Source: Posidonia oceanica (lineage: Eukaryota > Streptophyta > Magnoliopsida > Alismatales > Posidoniaceae). Taken from it: a stretch of DNA of 64,000 bases. A program made the translations under genes and the position numbers. Positions 22,999-33,790 of the stretch are shown here, in pieces (within the stretch, counting starts at the first letter, position 1; each line of letters begins with the position of its first letter). The notes beneath the pieces were generated by a model. It was given only the letters and a program-made list of their open reading frames with translations, was not told the origin of the DNA and did not search any database. The stretch covers positions 76,552,501 to 76,616,500 of the forward strand of contig JAZBRS010000014.1 of NCBI GenBank assembly GCA_037176725.1. The letters are read 5' to 3'.

Positions 22999-24284
22999 GA
23001 TCACTGTTCATTTATTTTCCTGTTAATATAGTTTTAGGTGTAAATATTGCAGATCTGGTTTAAGCTTTTTAATTTTTGCGTTTCAGTCCTCTGTCCATTT
23101 AATATGCCTAGTTTTTAATTAAAAACCATGCTAAATTGCTGCTTTTATCTCTGATTTTCAGAATTTTCTTTCCGGTCCTTTTACTATGCTGTGCTGTTGT
23201 ATTATTTTGCATTTTAGCCCCTCTGTTTTCGATTTTTGCACTTAAGTTCTGTCCTAAATCAGTTCATTTAATTGCATGCATTTTACCATATGAAATTGCA
23301 TTCTGCATCCCTGCATGTTTCTGATTTTACCTTTAAGTCCATGCACTGTAGAAACTTAGGTTTTATTTTTAATTTTTGCATACTGCATTGCATATTTTGC
23401 CTCCTGTTTTCGCACATTTGCATTTAGGTCCATTTTAAATGGACAGTAACCATTTGCATGCATTTTGGCTTATTGCATTGCATTTTCAACCCTGCATTTT
23501 TAAAAAATTGCACATCAGTCCTTTATCAGTGTTTTCAGAGCATGTTTACCATACAAAATTGCATATTTGACCCCTGCATGATTCAAAAATCACACATAGG
23601 TCCTTGCATCTTTTAAAAACCACGTAAAAAGACTGTTTTGCCCCTAAAGTTGCATCTTAGCTCCTATGCTTACAAAATTACATGTAGACCCTCCACTTGC
23701 ATTCCCAGACTCCCCAGAACCCTGTTTTCTGGAAAATTTGCACTTTAGACCCCAGTTTTTTCCAAAATTGCACTCTGATTTCTTTTTGTTTTCAAAACTT
23801 CTTCTAATGCATACCCACTTTTCAAATTAGCTTTCTGAACCCAATCTTTTGCAAAATAACCCTCTGCCCTCTCCTGTTTTCAAAACCCTCCTCTGTGGAC
23901 CCCGTCTATTGTGAAAATTTGCATTTTAGCCCCTTTTCTTTTTCAAAAATGCTTTTGAACTCCTGTCTTTTCCAAGTTTGTTCCCCTTGTTTCTTCTTGC
24001 TTGTGCATGCATTCTGCATTCATTTAGCCTTGCATTTTAGCATCCTTTTGCGCACACTAAGCACTTCTAGCTCCCCTTCACTTGGGAGGACCTTTTGCAC
24101 ACCCCTAGGACCTTCTGAACACCTAGATCTGTTCTTCTCCCCTGTTCTGGCCTTCCTGCCTTGAAGCTGCGATATCTTCCGATCCGGCCGTTGGATCTTC
24201 TCAAGTAAGCTGCCCAGGCGACCGCAGCGAAGCGCTCTTCAGCATGGACCAAGCAGATCTCAGATCAGGCTCCTGGATTTCCAG

Positions 24285-24610
24285 GTATGTCCTCTTGAAC
24301 TCCTGTATCGCATTCATTTGCATGCCATTTGCATAGTTTTCCTCGTTTTCGATTTCTGTTTCTTTGAGCATGTAGAATAGGACCTCTTCTTCTTGTCTAT
24401 CAACTCAGATCCCTGTTTCGCGTACTCTTCGGCGCTTTGTGTTGAGTTTTCCCTGGATTTACCACTTAATGTGACTTTCTTCCCCCTTTTCCACGATACG
24501 ATCGCATCGCGAGCTTTGGGCAGCGTGCGAGACACACCGTGGAGCGGTTTAGTGGGAAACGGTCGTAAGGAGGTGGTAATCCCTCCGTTTGCTCACTCTC
24601 CCCTTTGTAG
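24285..24610 (+). other. candidate 326-nt intron in element A 5' LTR
   Basis: Donor CCAG|GTATGT, acceptor TCTCCCCTTTGTAG|GTC behind a pyrimidine-rich stretch. The same sites with identical spacing occur at 45923-46248 and 53405-53730 and on the minus strand at 9343-9668. Partial splicing is known for Ogre elements, but in the pol region, so an LTR/leader intron would be a different event. It needs transcript support. Confidence 0.45.
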
Positions 24611-24750
24611 GTCTTCACACCTACCCTGGGTGGTCCTAAACAACGTCTGTTCTTACACACACATTGTTTTGCTCCTCTTTGGCATCTTATGATCTCTTCT
24701 TTGCATTTAGCATTCGCATAGCTTTCCCGGGGTTTTACTTCGCTGTTTTT

Positions 24751-24932
24751 GGCACTGTTTCGCGTGCCCGCTTTTGTTTTGGCACCGTTTCGCGTGCCTG
24801 CTTTGTTTTTGCGCCGTTTTGCGTGCCGCCCTGCTTTTTCTCTTGTTTTGTGCACCGATTTCGTTCTTTTGCACCGTTTTGCGCGCTTTCTTGTTTTTCG
24901 CCCCGTTTTGCGTGTTTTACGCCATTTTCTCT
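24751..24932 (+). repeat. 30-bp LTR minisatellite, 6 units (element A 5' LTR)
   Basis: The shortest version of the 30-bp array seen here. The same 6-unit state is in the 3' LTR (46389-46570), as expected when both LTRs derive from one template at insertion. Confidence 0.85.
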
Positions 24933-25569
24933 TGCATGTCGATTGCATTGCATGGTTTTACATTGTTTTGCTTTTTCGCCTGCATTTGCATATAGGACTG
25001 TGATGCTTACTGTCCGGAGTTCTCACAAGCTAGGTTTCGCCTAGTTTGGAACACAAACAGCGTAGCTGAGCATTTAGACAGCACGTTTACTTCCTTGCCC
25101 TGCATCTCCCCACTTAGAGCACACCTTGAGCATTCATTTAGGCATTTGTAGGCACATAGGCATTCAATCCTGCATTTCCCCGCGTATGCGAGCGTAAGCC
25201 TAGAAAGACCGATTCTCGGGCGTGTCGGGGGTGCCTAACACCTTCCCCGCACGTAACAGGAGTCCTTGCCCTGTCTTTTGGCCCGCAATGACCGTACTGC
25301 CCTTATCCTAGGCTAGAGTCATCTCATTTGCATGTATTTGCATTTGTTTCCTTTGCATTGCTTTGCTTTGCATTTCTTGCTTGGTTTTGCGTGTTAATTC
25401 ACGCACTTCCCCCGATTTTCCTTGTCTCCCGTTAATGGACATGGTGGCGACTCTGATTTGTCTTATCTTTCTTTTTTCTCCTCGATTTCAAGTGTTTTCG
25501 AGTCGAGCCTCTTCCTCGGATCCAATCGCCGCTAAATAGCGAGCCTGATTCCGATCGGGATCGCTACAG

Positions 25570-25587
25570 TGGCGACTCTACTGGGGA
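25570..25587 (+). other. primer-binding site of element A
   Basis: TGGCGACTCTACTGGGGA begins one base after the LTR end. It begins with TGG, complementary to a tRNA CCA end. Tat/Ogre elements are generally reported to use tRNA-Arg; I could not check this against a tRNA set. B has TGGCGACTATGCTGGGGA, so each copy seems to differ by one base from a shared TGGCGACTCTGCTGGGGA. Confidence 0.85.
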
Positions 25588-26898
25588 TAGCTAGACTCCT
25601 GCTTTCGTTCCCGGCTTTTCGCTCGCCTGTTTTCGCAGTTTTGCCTGTCTTGTATGCCTTCTTTGCCTGCTTTGCTCGTTTTTCTGTGCAAACTCCTAGA
25701 AAGTCGCTTTGTGGCTACTTTGCGTAGGATTTGCACCTCTTTCGCCTCGGTTTGCGCTCCCTTTCACTTGGCTTTGCTTCCCTGCTTGTTTATTTACTTT
25801 TTGTCTTGCTTATGCTCTTACCTCCTTTACAGCTTACTTGTCTTTATTTTTCTTGCCTTACTTGCTTATTACTGCCTTAGTTATCGCACATTGCATGTCT
25901 ACGTACTTGTTTGGCAACAATACATGCTTTTTGAATGGTGAATGCTTCTTTTACACCTTTGCTATGTCACTACGCACGCACATGCCTTCCATGCATGCCT
26001 TTTGACTCGATGAATGCTTTTCTTCACCATTATGCTCACAAACACCTGCACATGCCATGCACTTGCCTTTTGTTGTGTTGTATGATTGTCTGCCTGCCAT
26101 GCTTGACTGATTTTCTTCCCTTTCGCACATGCCATGCCTAGGATAATAGAAACTTGTTTGCTCTCCCCATGGTTAACTAAAAACCGCAAGTAAAAAGAAC
26201 TCCTACGAGCAACTAGAGACTCTGAACAATCCTTCACTCCCTCTGGTTAATAAAATACGCAAGATAAAAGACTTTAAGCATTTGCATAAGCATCATATAG
26301 GGCATGCATTCTTCTCATCTGAGTCCACCTATTAGTCTGCGAAGGACGGTCCCGGCTTCTTGTTCCACCGCTTTGGGCGTGGCACGAGTCAGTCGATCTG
26401 TCTCCCCTCGTCCGGGGGTCGTGTCGGTGTTAGTAGAGGGTACCACCCACGCTTTGGCGGGGTAGAGGCCACCAACGCACCACCCTGTCATTTCCTGAGC
26501 TTTGGGCCGGGAGTTAGACCGGGGACCTACTTTGTCTGACCTGAGTCGGTGACCCGTACACCCAGGGATACCCGAAGTAGAATACCTTACTAGGACACAC
26601 TAGTTAGGTGAGGGGGGCATACTAGAAAGCATGCATATCATTCATGCCATTTAACTAACTCATTTGCATTCATCTTTTAGTTTCTAACCCCTAATTTCCT
26701 TCTGTTGTGTCAGCGTGATCGGTAAAGCGAGTTTTCCTTTGCCAGAGCTCGAGTACCGACCCTCGTTGACGCCCCTTTTGCGACTTCATTCGCGACCATT
26801 CCCCCTCTGAGCTATCCACATTTGTGACGATAGCTCCTCTTAGGAAGCACCGCTTGAATACCTGTCGCAGCCCTGTTCTCACGCGATCTAGGTCAGCA
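25588..26898 (+). other. element A untranslated leader
   Basis: This is 1.3 kb between PBS and gag with no credible ORF, although canonical Ogre elements carry an extra ORF here. It is T-rich at first, then has two related A-rich motifs (26170-26200 and 26244-26275, 'GGTTAAyTAAAA..CGCAAGwWAAAAG'), then a conserved GC-richer block (26280-26600). The whole leader aligns with B's leader (47819-48821 and 54758-55067). Packaging or translation signals are likely here, but none can be named. Confidence 0.8.
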
Positions 26899-28995
26899 AT
26901 GGCCCAGTACGTTAGTGAGCCTCTTTTCACTCCTGTTACGGAGGGTGTTTCCGTTCCGGCCCCTCCGGTTGCTCCTTCTGTCCCCCTTGTTCCCCCTCCA
27001 ACGCCAGGGTTTCCTCCCCTGACGTCTCTAGGTTCTCAGTATGTCCCGGGACAGTGGCAAGCATCTCTTCCTCTGGATCCGGTCGCCGAATCCATCTTGA
27101 CGACCGTTACTCGCGTTTCGGAGACGCCACTGCCCCCTCCATCCTAGGGATACGTCGCCTTCGACATCCCTTCCACCGTCGCTGCGACCTTTGCTGTGGA
27201 ATCCTTCCCTCTCGGACAGTCTGTGTCCGTGCCACTTGTTTCTCAGCCTTCGCCGGCACTGCACTTCAGCGTCCCCACTGGCGAGACACCCGAGGCACAG
27301 TACCAGCACCCGATGGAGCTTGCCCAGAGACTACAGGGCATGGCTCTATCAGTTCGTCCTTCTTCTATTCCTGTCGTTCCTGAGGTTCCTCTGAGGCCAG
27401 TTCCTGCATTCCATGCATCGACCTCCACACCTCCGCCTCGTCCATCGTCTCAACTGCTCACGGTTCCGACGATGGGGGCCCGTTTACCGCCTTCTGCTGC
27501 ACAACACTTAGCACAGCATGCTCCACTTCCCCCTGGTGGTCAGTCTTTTGGACCGGCTGGAGCCCAGTACCTCACTGGCTCGCTGTCTGGCACTCCGCCT
27601 GTACAGCAACTGGCGCCCCGTCATCCTACCCCTATCACAGCACAGCATGGCATCTACTCTTCTCCTTTGCATCAGGTCCAGCATCCTGCATACACTCCTG
27701 CATACACAGTCCCCCAGCACGGATATGCCGGCCATCCCGTTGCTCCACCAGGCGACGCTATGATAGATCCGGAGGAGCACTTAGGTGTGACCCATTCGGC
27801 GTATGTGCTCGCTACCCCTGCTGATCCCTCTCCTACAGCAGCAATCCCAGACCCCATCAATAACAGGATGGATGTCTTGGAGAAGGCACTACGACTAGTG
27901 CAGGGTACTGAGCACCAGACCTACCAATTCTGGAACCTCTGCTGCTTTCCAGAGGCGGTACTCCCTCCGAAGTTCAAGATCCCGGACTTCGAGAAGTATA
28001 ATGGTAGGGGCTGCCCCGTAGCACACTTGAAGGCGTATTGCGGTGATCTCGCTCAGCTTCAGGCTGACGAGAGGTTGCTGATCCGCTTGTTCCAGAAGAG
28101 TTTGACCGGGCCGGCACTCAAGTGGTTTACATCGCTTGACATGTCGGCCATCAAGACTTGGAACGACCTCAGTCAGGCATTCCTGGAACAATACTCCATC
28201 AACCTCGATCTGGTCCCAAAGAGAGCGGACTTGATCGCAATCAAGCAGAATTCTGGCGAGCCGTTCGGGGAGTACGTCGGCCGCTGGCGCGCCCTTGCCT
28301 CTCAGGTTCGAGATAGACCCTCTGACGAGGAGTCTTTCGAGATCGTTATCAAAGGGGCGCAGCCGTCTCTCGGAGCTCTGCTTAGCATCCAACCAGTCAC
28401 TACTTTTGCGGCAACTTCCCAGCTCTCTCTGCGTTCGCTAAGCAGGCAGTGATCAGCAGTAACAGTGCCAACAGCAGCGCCTCCAACAACAACAACAGCG
28501 GCAGCAACAACAACCGCCTGAAGAGGAAGGATTCGTCGAAACCCGCTGTTGTATTCGTCGACTCCCCTGCTGTGCCTGTTCGCTTGCCATCCCGGCCTGC
28601 CCCAGCTCAGGTGGTGTACGCTCCTGCACCTAGGAATCCACACACACCACACATCACTACCACCGCTAGACCGGTCTATCCTGCCGCACCGGTTCAGCAA
28701 GGCTCATACTAGAGGCAAAGAAGGCCACCCATTGAGAAGCGGAGATTCGCCCCACTGGTGGAACCGCTCACGGCCATCTTGCCAAAGGTTGTATCGCTCC
28801 TGAAGTTCCCAGAGATTCATCTGCCACCAAGTCCTCTGCCGCATTGGTTTAGGCCGGACCTCTTCTGCAATTTCCATCGAAGCGCCAGGCATTCGACGGA
28901 CAATTGCTTCTCCCTGCGGAACGCTATTCAGGACTTGATCGAATCGGGAACGATTGTGATCGACACGCACGAGGCATCCACTCAAGCACACACTC
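26899..28995 (+). pseudogene. gag: element A gag (broken)
   Basis: The first ATG (26899, MAQYVSEPL) is shared with B (MAQRTVESP). The N-terminal third is Pro/Ser/Thr-rich. The capsid-type Retrotrans_gag region spans about 27940-28400 (FKIPDFEKYNGRGCP, ALKWFTSLD, WNDLSQAFLEQY). After an Asn/Ser-rich tract comes the CX2HX4HX4C knuckle (28866-28907, FCNFHRSARHSTDNC). Lesions: TAG 27145-27147 (Gln codon in B), a frameshift near 28440 where the local sequence differs from B, and TAG 28710-28712 (Gln in B). The frame after 28449 continues into the protease, so gag and pro-pol share one frame in this family. Confidence 0.93.
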
Positions 28996-31232
28996 ATGCA
29001 TCTGCACACTCAGCTGTTCCCCCTCATTCTGGCATCACCCGCCAACCCTTACCGGAGCACTCTTATCCGGGAGGGGCGGGAACCTTAGGCATCCACTCTG
29101 TCTTTCCTTCTGGGCCTGCTACCTCTGTAGTAGACCCTTCTGATCTCATCTCTGACATCTCTGAGCCTTTCCCAGTCAGTCTCTATCTCGCGGCAGTTGC
29201 CGGCTCCGAGTCGGGAATCCACTTGATCCGACCGCGTGCCAGGCCGGAGCGCCCTCTCGCGCTTCCCACCGTGCTTCCCCAGGCTCAATCCCCTGTGCAC
29301 CTTCTAGCTAGGGCCCAGCCTAGTTCCCCCATCCACCTCTTAGGGCGACCTCAACTACACCTTCTAGGCAGACCTCAACCTGCCCCAGCCTTCCCACCCC
29401 AACAACCATACCCTCTAGAGAGACCTCAGTACCCCGTAGGTCCCCCTGTAACCTCCCTTGTGCTCGCAGCACGTGCTCCAGTCGTCATTGATTTGACCCT
29501 GGACACCCATCGCGTCCCTTACAGCTACGCCACAGAGATGTGCGCGGAAGTAATGCGATCGGGGAGGGTTTACAGGCCCCCAACACTGGCAATTAGGCCA
29601 ACTCCCCCTAGACCTGTTGTGCCCCCACCCTCGGGCCAACCCTTAGCCGATCCAACTCCAGATCCGCCTGTAGCTAGCCAAATCCCTACCCAGCCTGTAG
29701 TAACCCAGCTTCTTGCCACTACCCCCTTAGAACCTGCTAGAATCACCCCTCCAGTTGCTAGAAGGAGCCAACCTAAAGCCAACCTAACCTCTCAGCTTAA
29801 GAAGGTCAAAGCCGACATCTCCATCTGGGACTTGATCTACACCTCTGCCGAACACCGCGAGGCTTTTCTTCGTGTGTTCCAGGCTGCCCGTGTGTCCCAG
29901 TCCATTGAGCCTTCTGCCTTGGAGAGCATGGTTGGGTTGATTGCGGAGCCCCAGGTCATCTCTTTTACGAGTGATGAGCTGCCTCCGGTGGGGATTAATC
30001 ACAACCAGCCCCTATTCGTCACGGTGCAGTTCAAAAACTTTCACATTCCCCTAACACTGGTTGATAATGGGTCAGGCCTTAACGTCTGCCCCTTGCGTAT
30101 AGCAACCAAGCTCGGATTCAAAGCCGAGGACATCACGCCAGCCGTGAAGGGAATGACAGCTTTTGACAACACTCACCACGACGCTCTAGGGATTCTGATT
30201 ATTCCTCTTGCTATTGGCCCGGTTGTCTTCGACGTAGAGTTCTATGTCGTCGACTTGCAGCCGAACTTCAACCTTCTGCTTGGGCGCCCTTGGCTCCACA
30301 AGCATCAGGTCCTTCCTTCGACCCTCCATCGAATGATAAAGTACCGTCGCGGCGACGATGTCATTGTCGTCATGGCGGAGAACTTTGAGAAGGAGCGGAT
30401 CGAAGCAGTCTCCCCCGTGTCTTCGCAATCTATCCTGTTTGACCCCGAGACTTCTGAAGCTCTCTATCGCGTTAACCGGTGCGAGCCGGTTAACTTCATT
30501 CCTGATCTTGAACGTGTCAACTCTTTGACCGTTCACAGCAACCCCTTTCGAATGGTCGAGAATGTATGTCACAGGTGGGGTTACATAAAGGGTACGCCGC
30601 TCGGGCGTCACGGCCAGGGGATCGCAGAGCCGATCGTAGAAGTGGAGCGAAGGAAATCTGAAGGCCTCGGCTACGAGCCCAAGACCAACGAAGATCACTG
30701 CTCTCAGCTCAACAATCCAGAATCAGCCATTCCCAGAGACCTCACTAACTTTACCAGTGCAGGAACCCTGGGATCGACCGACGATCAAGACACTGTACCG
30801 ACAGAGGATTGGGTGTGTGTTGAGGACTACTACTCGGATGAGGAGCGGTCTGGCACAACAGAGGCAGTCCCAACCGGCACAGCAGAAACAGTGATCAGAG
30901 CAGAGGCCACACAGTCAATCTATTCAGCTCTTCCTCTGGCAGAAACAGCAGGCAGCTCAGCAGGCCCTGTGGCGGAACTGGCAAGTTCCCACTCTTTTGC
31001 AGCCACATCAGCTTCCCAAGTACAGACAGCAGCAGTGCAGGAGTCAGAGACACTCCTTCTGGCAGAAGCAAGCATGCTACCAGCGGTCACAGCAACATCA
31101 GTGCCACTGTCCCTATCTCTGGAGGGGCAGTCAATCAACTCAGTCAGCAGCGCAGCTCAGCCCGCTTCAGCAGCCACATCTCTAGGAATGCAGCAGGCGC
31201 AGTCCGCTTTGCATCCTCCTGACAACCAGTAG
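28996..31232 (+). pseudogene. element A linker and aspartic protease
   Basis: A Pro-rich linker with repeated H-L-L-(G/A)-R-(P/A)-Q units (about 29290-29430) leads to a retropepsin-like domain at about 29990-30310: VDNGSGLNVCP (catalytic Asp codon 30063-30065), hydrophobic I-I-P-L-A-I-G-P, and LLLGRPWLH (about 30273-30299). The active-site triad is D-N-G instead of D-T/S-G in all three copies. Conserved 'HGQGIAEP' and acidic 'VEDYYSDEE' blocks follow. The open frame is intact for about 820 codons and ends at TAG 31230-31232, where B has a Gln codon. Confidence 0.92.
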
Positions 31233-32530
31233 CAGCTCTCATGGCAAGACCCCATGGCGTCAGAGGCTGCGCTCTCTCAGTTACGGCCCGATACAAAAGG
31301 CCAACTGAGCACTACACTCTCCGGGCCCTTGAGCCCTCTGAAGAGCACCCCCGCTTACTCTCCAACAGTGACCCTGGCAGCATATCCATTTATGGCACCG
31401 CTGACTTGTCCATTTGGGCCTTCTACATCAGAGTTGCCGCCATCGGACGCGCCAGTGAACCAGATCATGCAGATTCCTAGGGCAGCAATCCGTCTTGCAG
31501 CCGGGCCAGTGCCGCAGGCCCCCGGCGCCTACTACGTTGACTCCCCCTCGGACGAGGAAGAAGGAGTGGAGATAGAAGCCCAGGTCGATTCTTGGATGTC
31601 TGACTTAGAGCTACTCTATCAAGAACAGATCAAGTCAATAGCAGAAGACATGGCAGAGCATCAAGCCGCAGAAAGGAAAGGGAAAGCCGTGGCTACGGAC
31701 CCTCCTCTGCAAGAAGACCATGCCTCTATCATGGTCCTAGAAGAAGACTCAGCAGCGCCGGACTCCCCTAGACCAGATGAGCTCATCACTCTTCAACCAG
31801 AAGGCGGGTCTAGGTGGTTTGTGCAACCCATGCCTCACTTGAGCAGTATATCGAGCGGCAGTGCTCAGATCAGCCGCCAGTCTGGCATATCCTCTGCAGG
31901 CACACTAGAAGACCCAGAGGGGGAAGCATCAGTAGTTCATGCAGCAGCAGTAACAGAGCAGAAAGCCTCAGCAGCAGAACAGTCAGCAGCCTCAGCAGCA
32001 GAATCAGCTAAGCCCTCAGCAGTATCAGCAGAGCACTCAGCAGAACCAGTCAGGCCAGAGCGAACAACAGAAGGAGCTGCTGGGATGGAGGTCGCGCACC
32101 GAGGCTACAAGAATACTCGAGTGAGCGTGACCGTCCTGAAGCGTCACCAAGGCCAAGCAGCGGAACACATGCACTCTTTCGACGTCACAAGTCCTTCCTT
32201 TGAAAAAGAGATCCTTTCGAAACTTATTGCTTATGGAGAGGAGGATGATACGGGCATGGATGAGACTGATGAATCATTGCCCGAGTTCCGACCCCATGAT
32301 GACGACCCAGAAGGCCCCAACCTCCATGTTGAAGAAGAAACAGAGGTTGTCAACATCGGCACAGCTGAGGAAGTCAGAGAAGTTCATATCAGTGCCCAGC
32401 TGTCCTCCCAGGCTCGAGCAGAGTTCATCGCATTCCTGAAAGAATATGCGGATGTCTTCGCCTGGAGTTACGAGGATATGGTCGGCCTTGACATAGAAGT
32501 AGTGGTGCACAATCTGCCCTTAAACCCGGA
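31233..32530 (+). pseudogene. element A pol linker (low complexity plus conserved acidic blocks)
   Basis: This linker continues the same frame after the TAG at 31230. It contains 'YYVDSPSDEEEG', 'DLELLYQEQ' and 'GGSRWFVQPMP', then an Ala/Ser/Glu-rich tract encoded by CAGCAG-like repeats (about 31930-32070). Towards RT come conserved 'VSVTVLKRHQGQ', 'SFEKEIL' and 'FAWSYEDMVGLD'. The last motif is the usual 'FAWS.EDM.G' lead-in to Ty3/gypsy RT. Confidence 0.85.
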
Positions 32531-33790
32531 TGCCAAGCCAGTGAAGCAGAAACTAAGAAGATGGCGACCACAATGGCTGCTCATGATCAAGGAAGAGATA
32601 ATGAAGCAGCTCAGCGTCAACTTTCTGAAGGTCGTTCTTTATCCTGAATGGCTGGCAAACATTGTACCTGTGCCCAAGAAAGATGGCCGAATCCGGATCT
32701 GCATCGACTACAGGGACCTGAACAAGGCGAGTCCCAAGGACGACTTTCCATTGCCTCACATTGACGTCCTAGTCGACAATACAGCGGGCCACAAGATGCT
32801 CTCCTTCATGGACGGCTTTTCTAGATACAATCAAATCAAAATGGCAGAAGAAGACATGGAAAAGACTTCATTCATCACCCCTTGGGGAGTCTTCTGCTAC
32901 CAAGTCATGCCGTTCGGCCTGAAGAATGCTGGTGCGACCTATCAGAGGGCCATGACTGCGCTATTCCACGACCTCATGCACCAAGAAGTAGAGGTCTATG
33001 TAGATGACATGATTGCTAAAACCAAAGAGCCTGAAGATCATCTTACCTGTCTCAGAAAGCTCTTTGACCGTCTACGGAAGTACAAGCTGCGCCTGAATCC
33101 CAAGAAATGCGTATTCGGGGTGTCTTCTGGCAAATTGCTCGGCTACATTGTTAGCCAAAGGGGGATTGAGGTGGACCCGTTGAAAGCACAAGCCATCATG
33201 GACATGCCACCCCCCAGGACTGAAAAAGAAGTCAGAAGTCTGCTTGGGCGTTTACAATATATTAGCCACTTCATTGCACAGCTTACGCCCATCTGCGAGC
33301 CCATATTCAAGCTCTTGAAGAAGAATGCGCAGATTCACTGGAGCGAGGAGTGTCAGGCTGCATTTGCCAAGATCAAGCAGCTGCTGATCAAGCCTCCTGT
33401 CCTGGTCCCGCCTACACCCGGGAGACCTTTGCTTCTCTACCTTTCTACCACGCAGCATTCCATGGGCGCCGTCTTGGGCCAACATGACGAATCTGGTAGA
33501 AGGGAGCGTGCCATCTACTACCTGAGCAAGAAATTTAATGAATGCGAAGCCAGGTATAGTACACTAGAGAAGACCTGTTTGTCCCTTGTCTGGGCTGCAC
33601 AGAAACTAAGGCACTACATGATGGCATACCCAGTGCAGCTCTTATGCCGGCATGATCCTATCAAGTTCCTTTTCCAAAAGCCGGCCATGGTGGGCAGATG
33701 TGCTAAGTGGCAAGTGTTATTGTCTCAGTACGACATCACTTTTGTCACACAGAAATCCATGAAGGGTCAGGCCATGGCAGACCATCTTGC
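32531..33790 (+). pseudogene. pol: element A reverse transcriptase and first RNase H
   Basis: The RT fingers/palm motifs are intact: VPKKDGRIRICIDYRDLNKASPKDDFPLP, FMDGFSRYNQI, MPFGLKNAGATYQRAM, catalytic YVDDM (32997-33011) and LGYIVSQRGIEVDP. The connection/RNase H part (about 33420-33790) reads LLLYLSTTQHSMGAVLGQ, where active Ty3/gypsy RNases H usually have an Asp after the 'LYL' strand. The first catalytic Asp is therefore missing, in B and E as well. A 1-bp deletion near 33791, versus B and E, shifts the frame. Confidence 0.95.

Larger units (their letters stand above)
19681..25568 (+). mobile_element. element A 5' LTR
   Basis: Starts TGTTGACACC and ends GGGATCGCTACA. In order it holds an A/C-rich U3 with scattered CCCTAA motifs (about 19900-21130), a pyrimidine run (21180-21300), a TATA-like CATATAAGC (21582-21590), purine/pyrimidine-biased DNA, a CpG-rich block (about 22300-23000) ending in the conserved hairpin, T-rich DNA with degenerate 'TTGCATTTT..ACCC' repeats (about 23200-23900), the 326-nt intron-like interval, the minisatellite, the conserved 3' block (25140-25330) and the terminus. 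No gene inside is supported. Confidence 0.97.
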
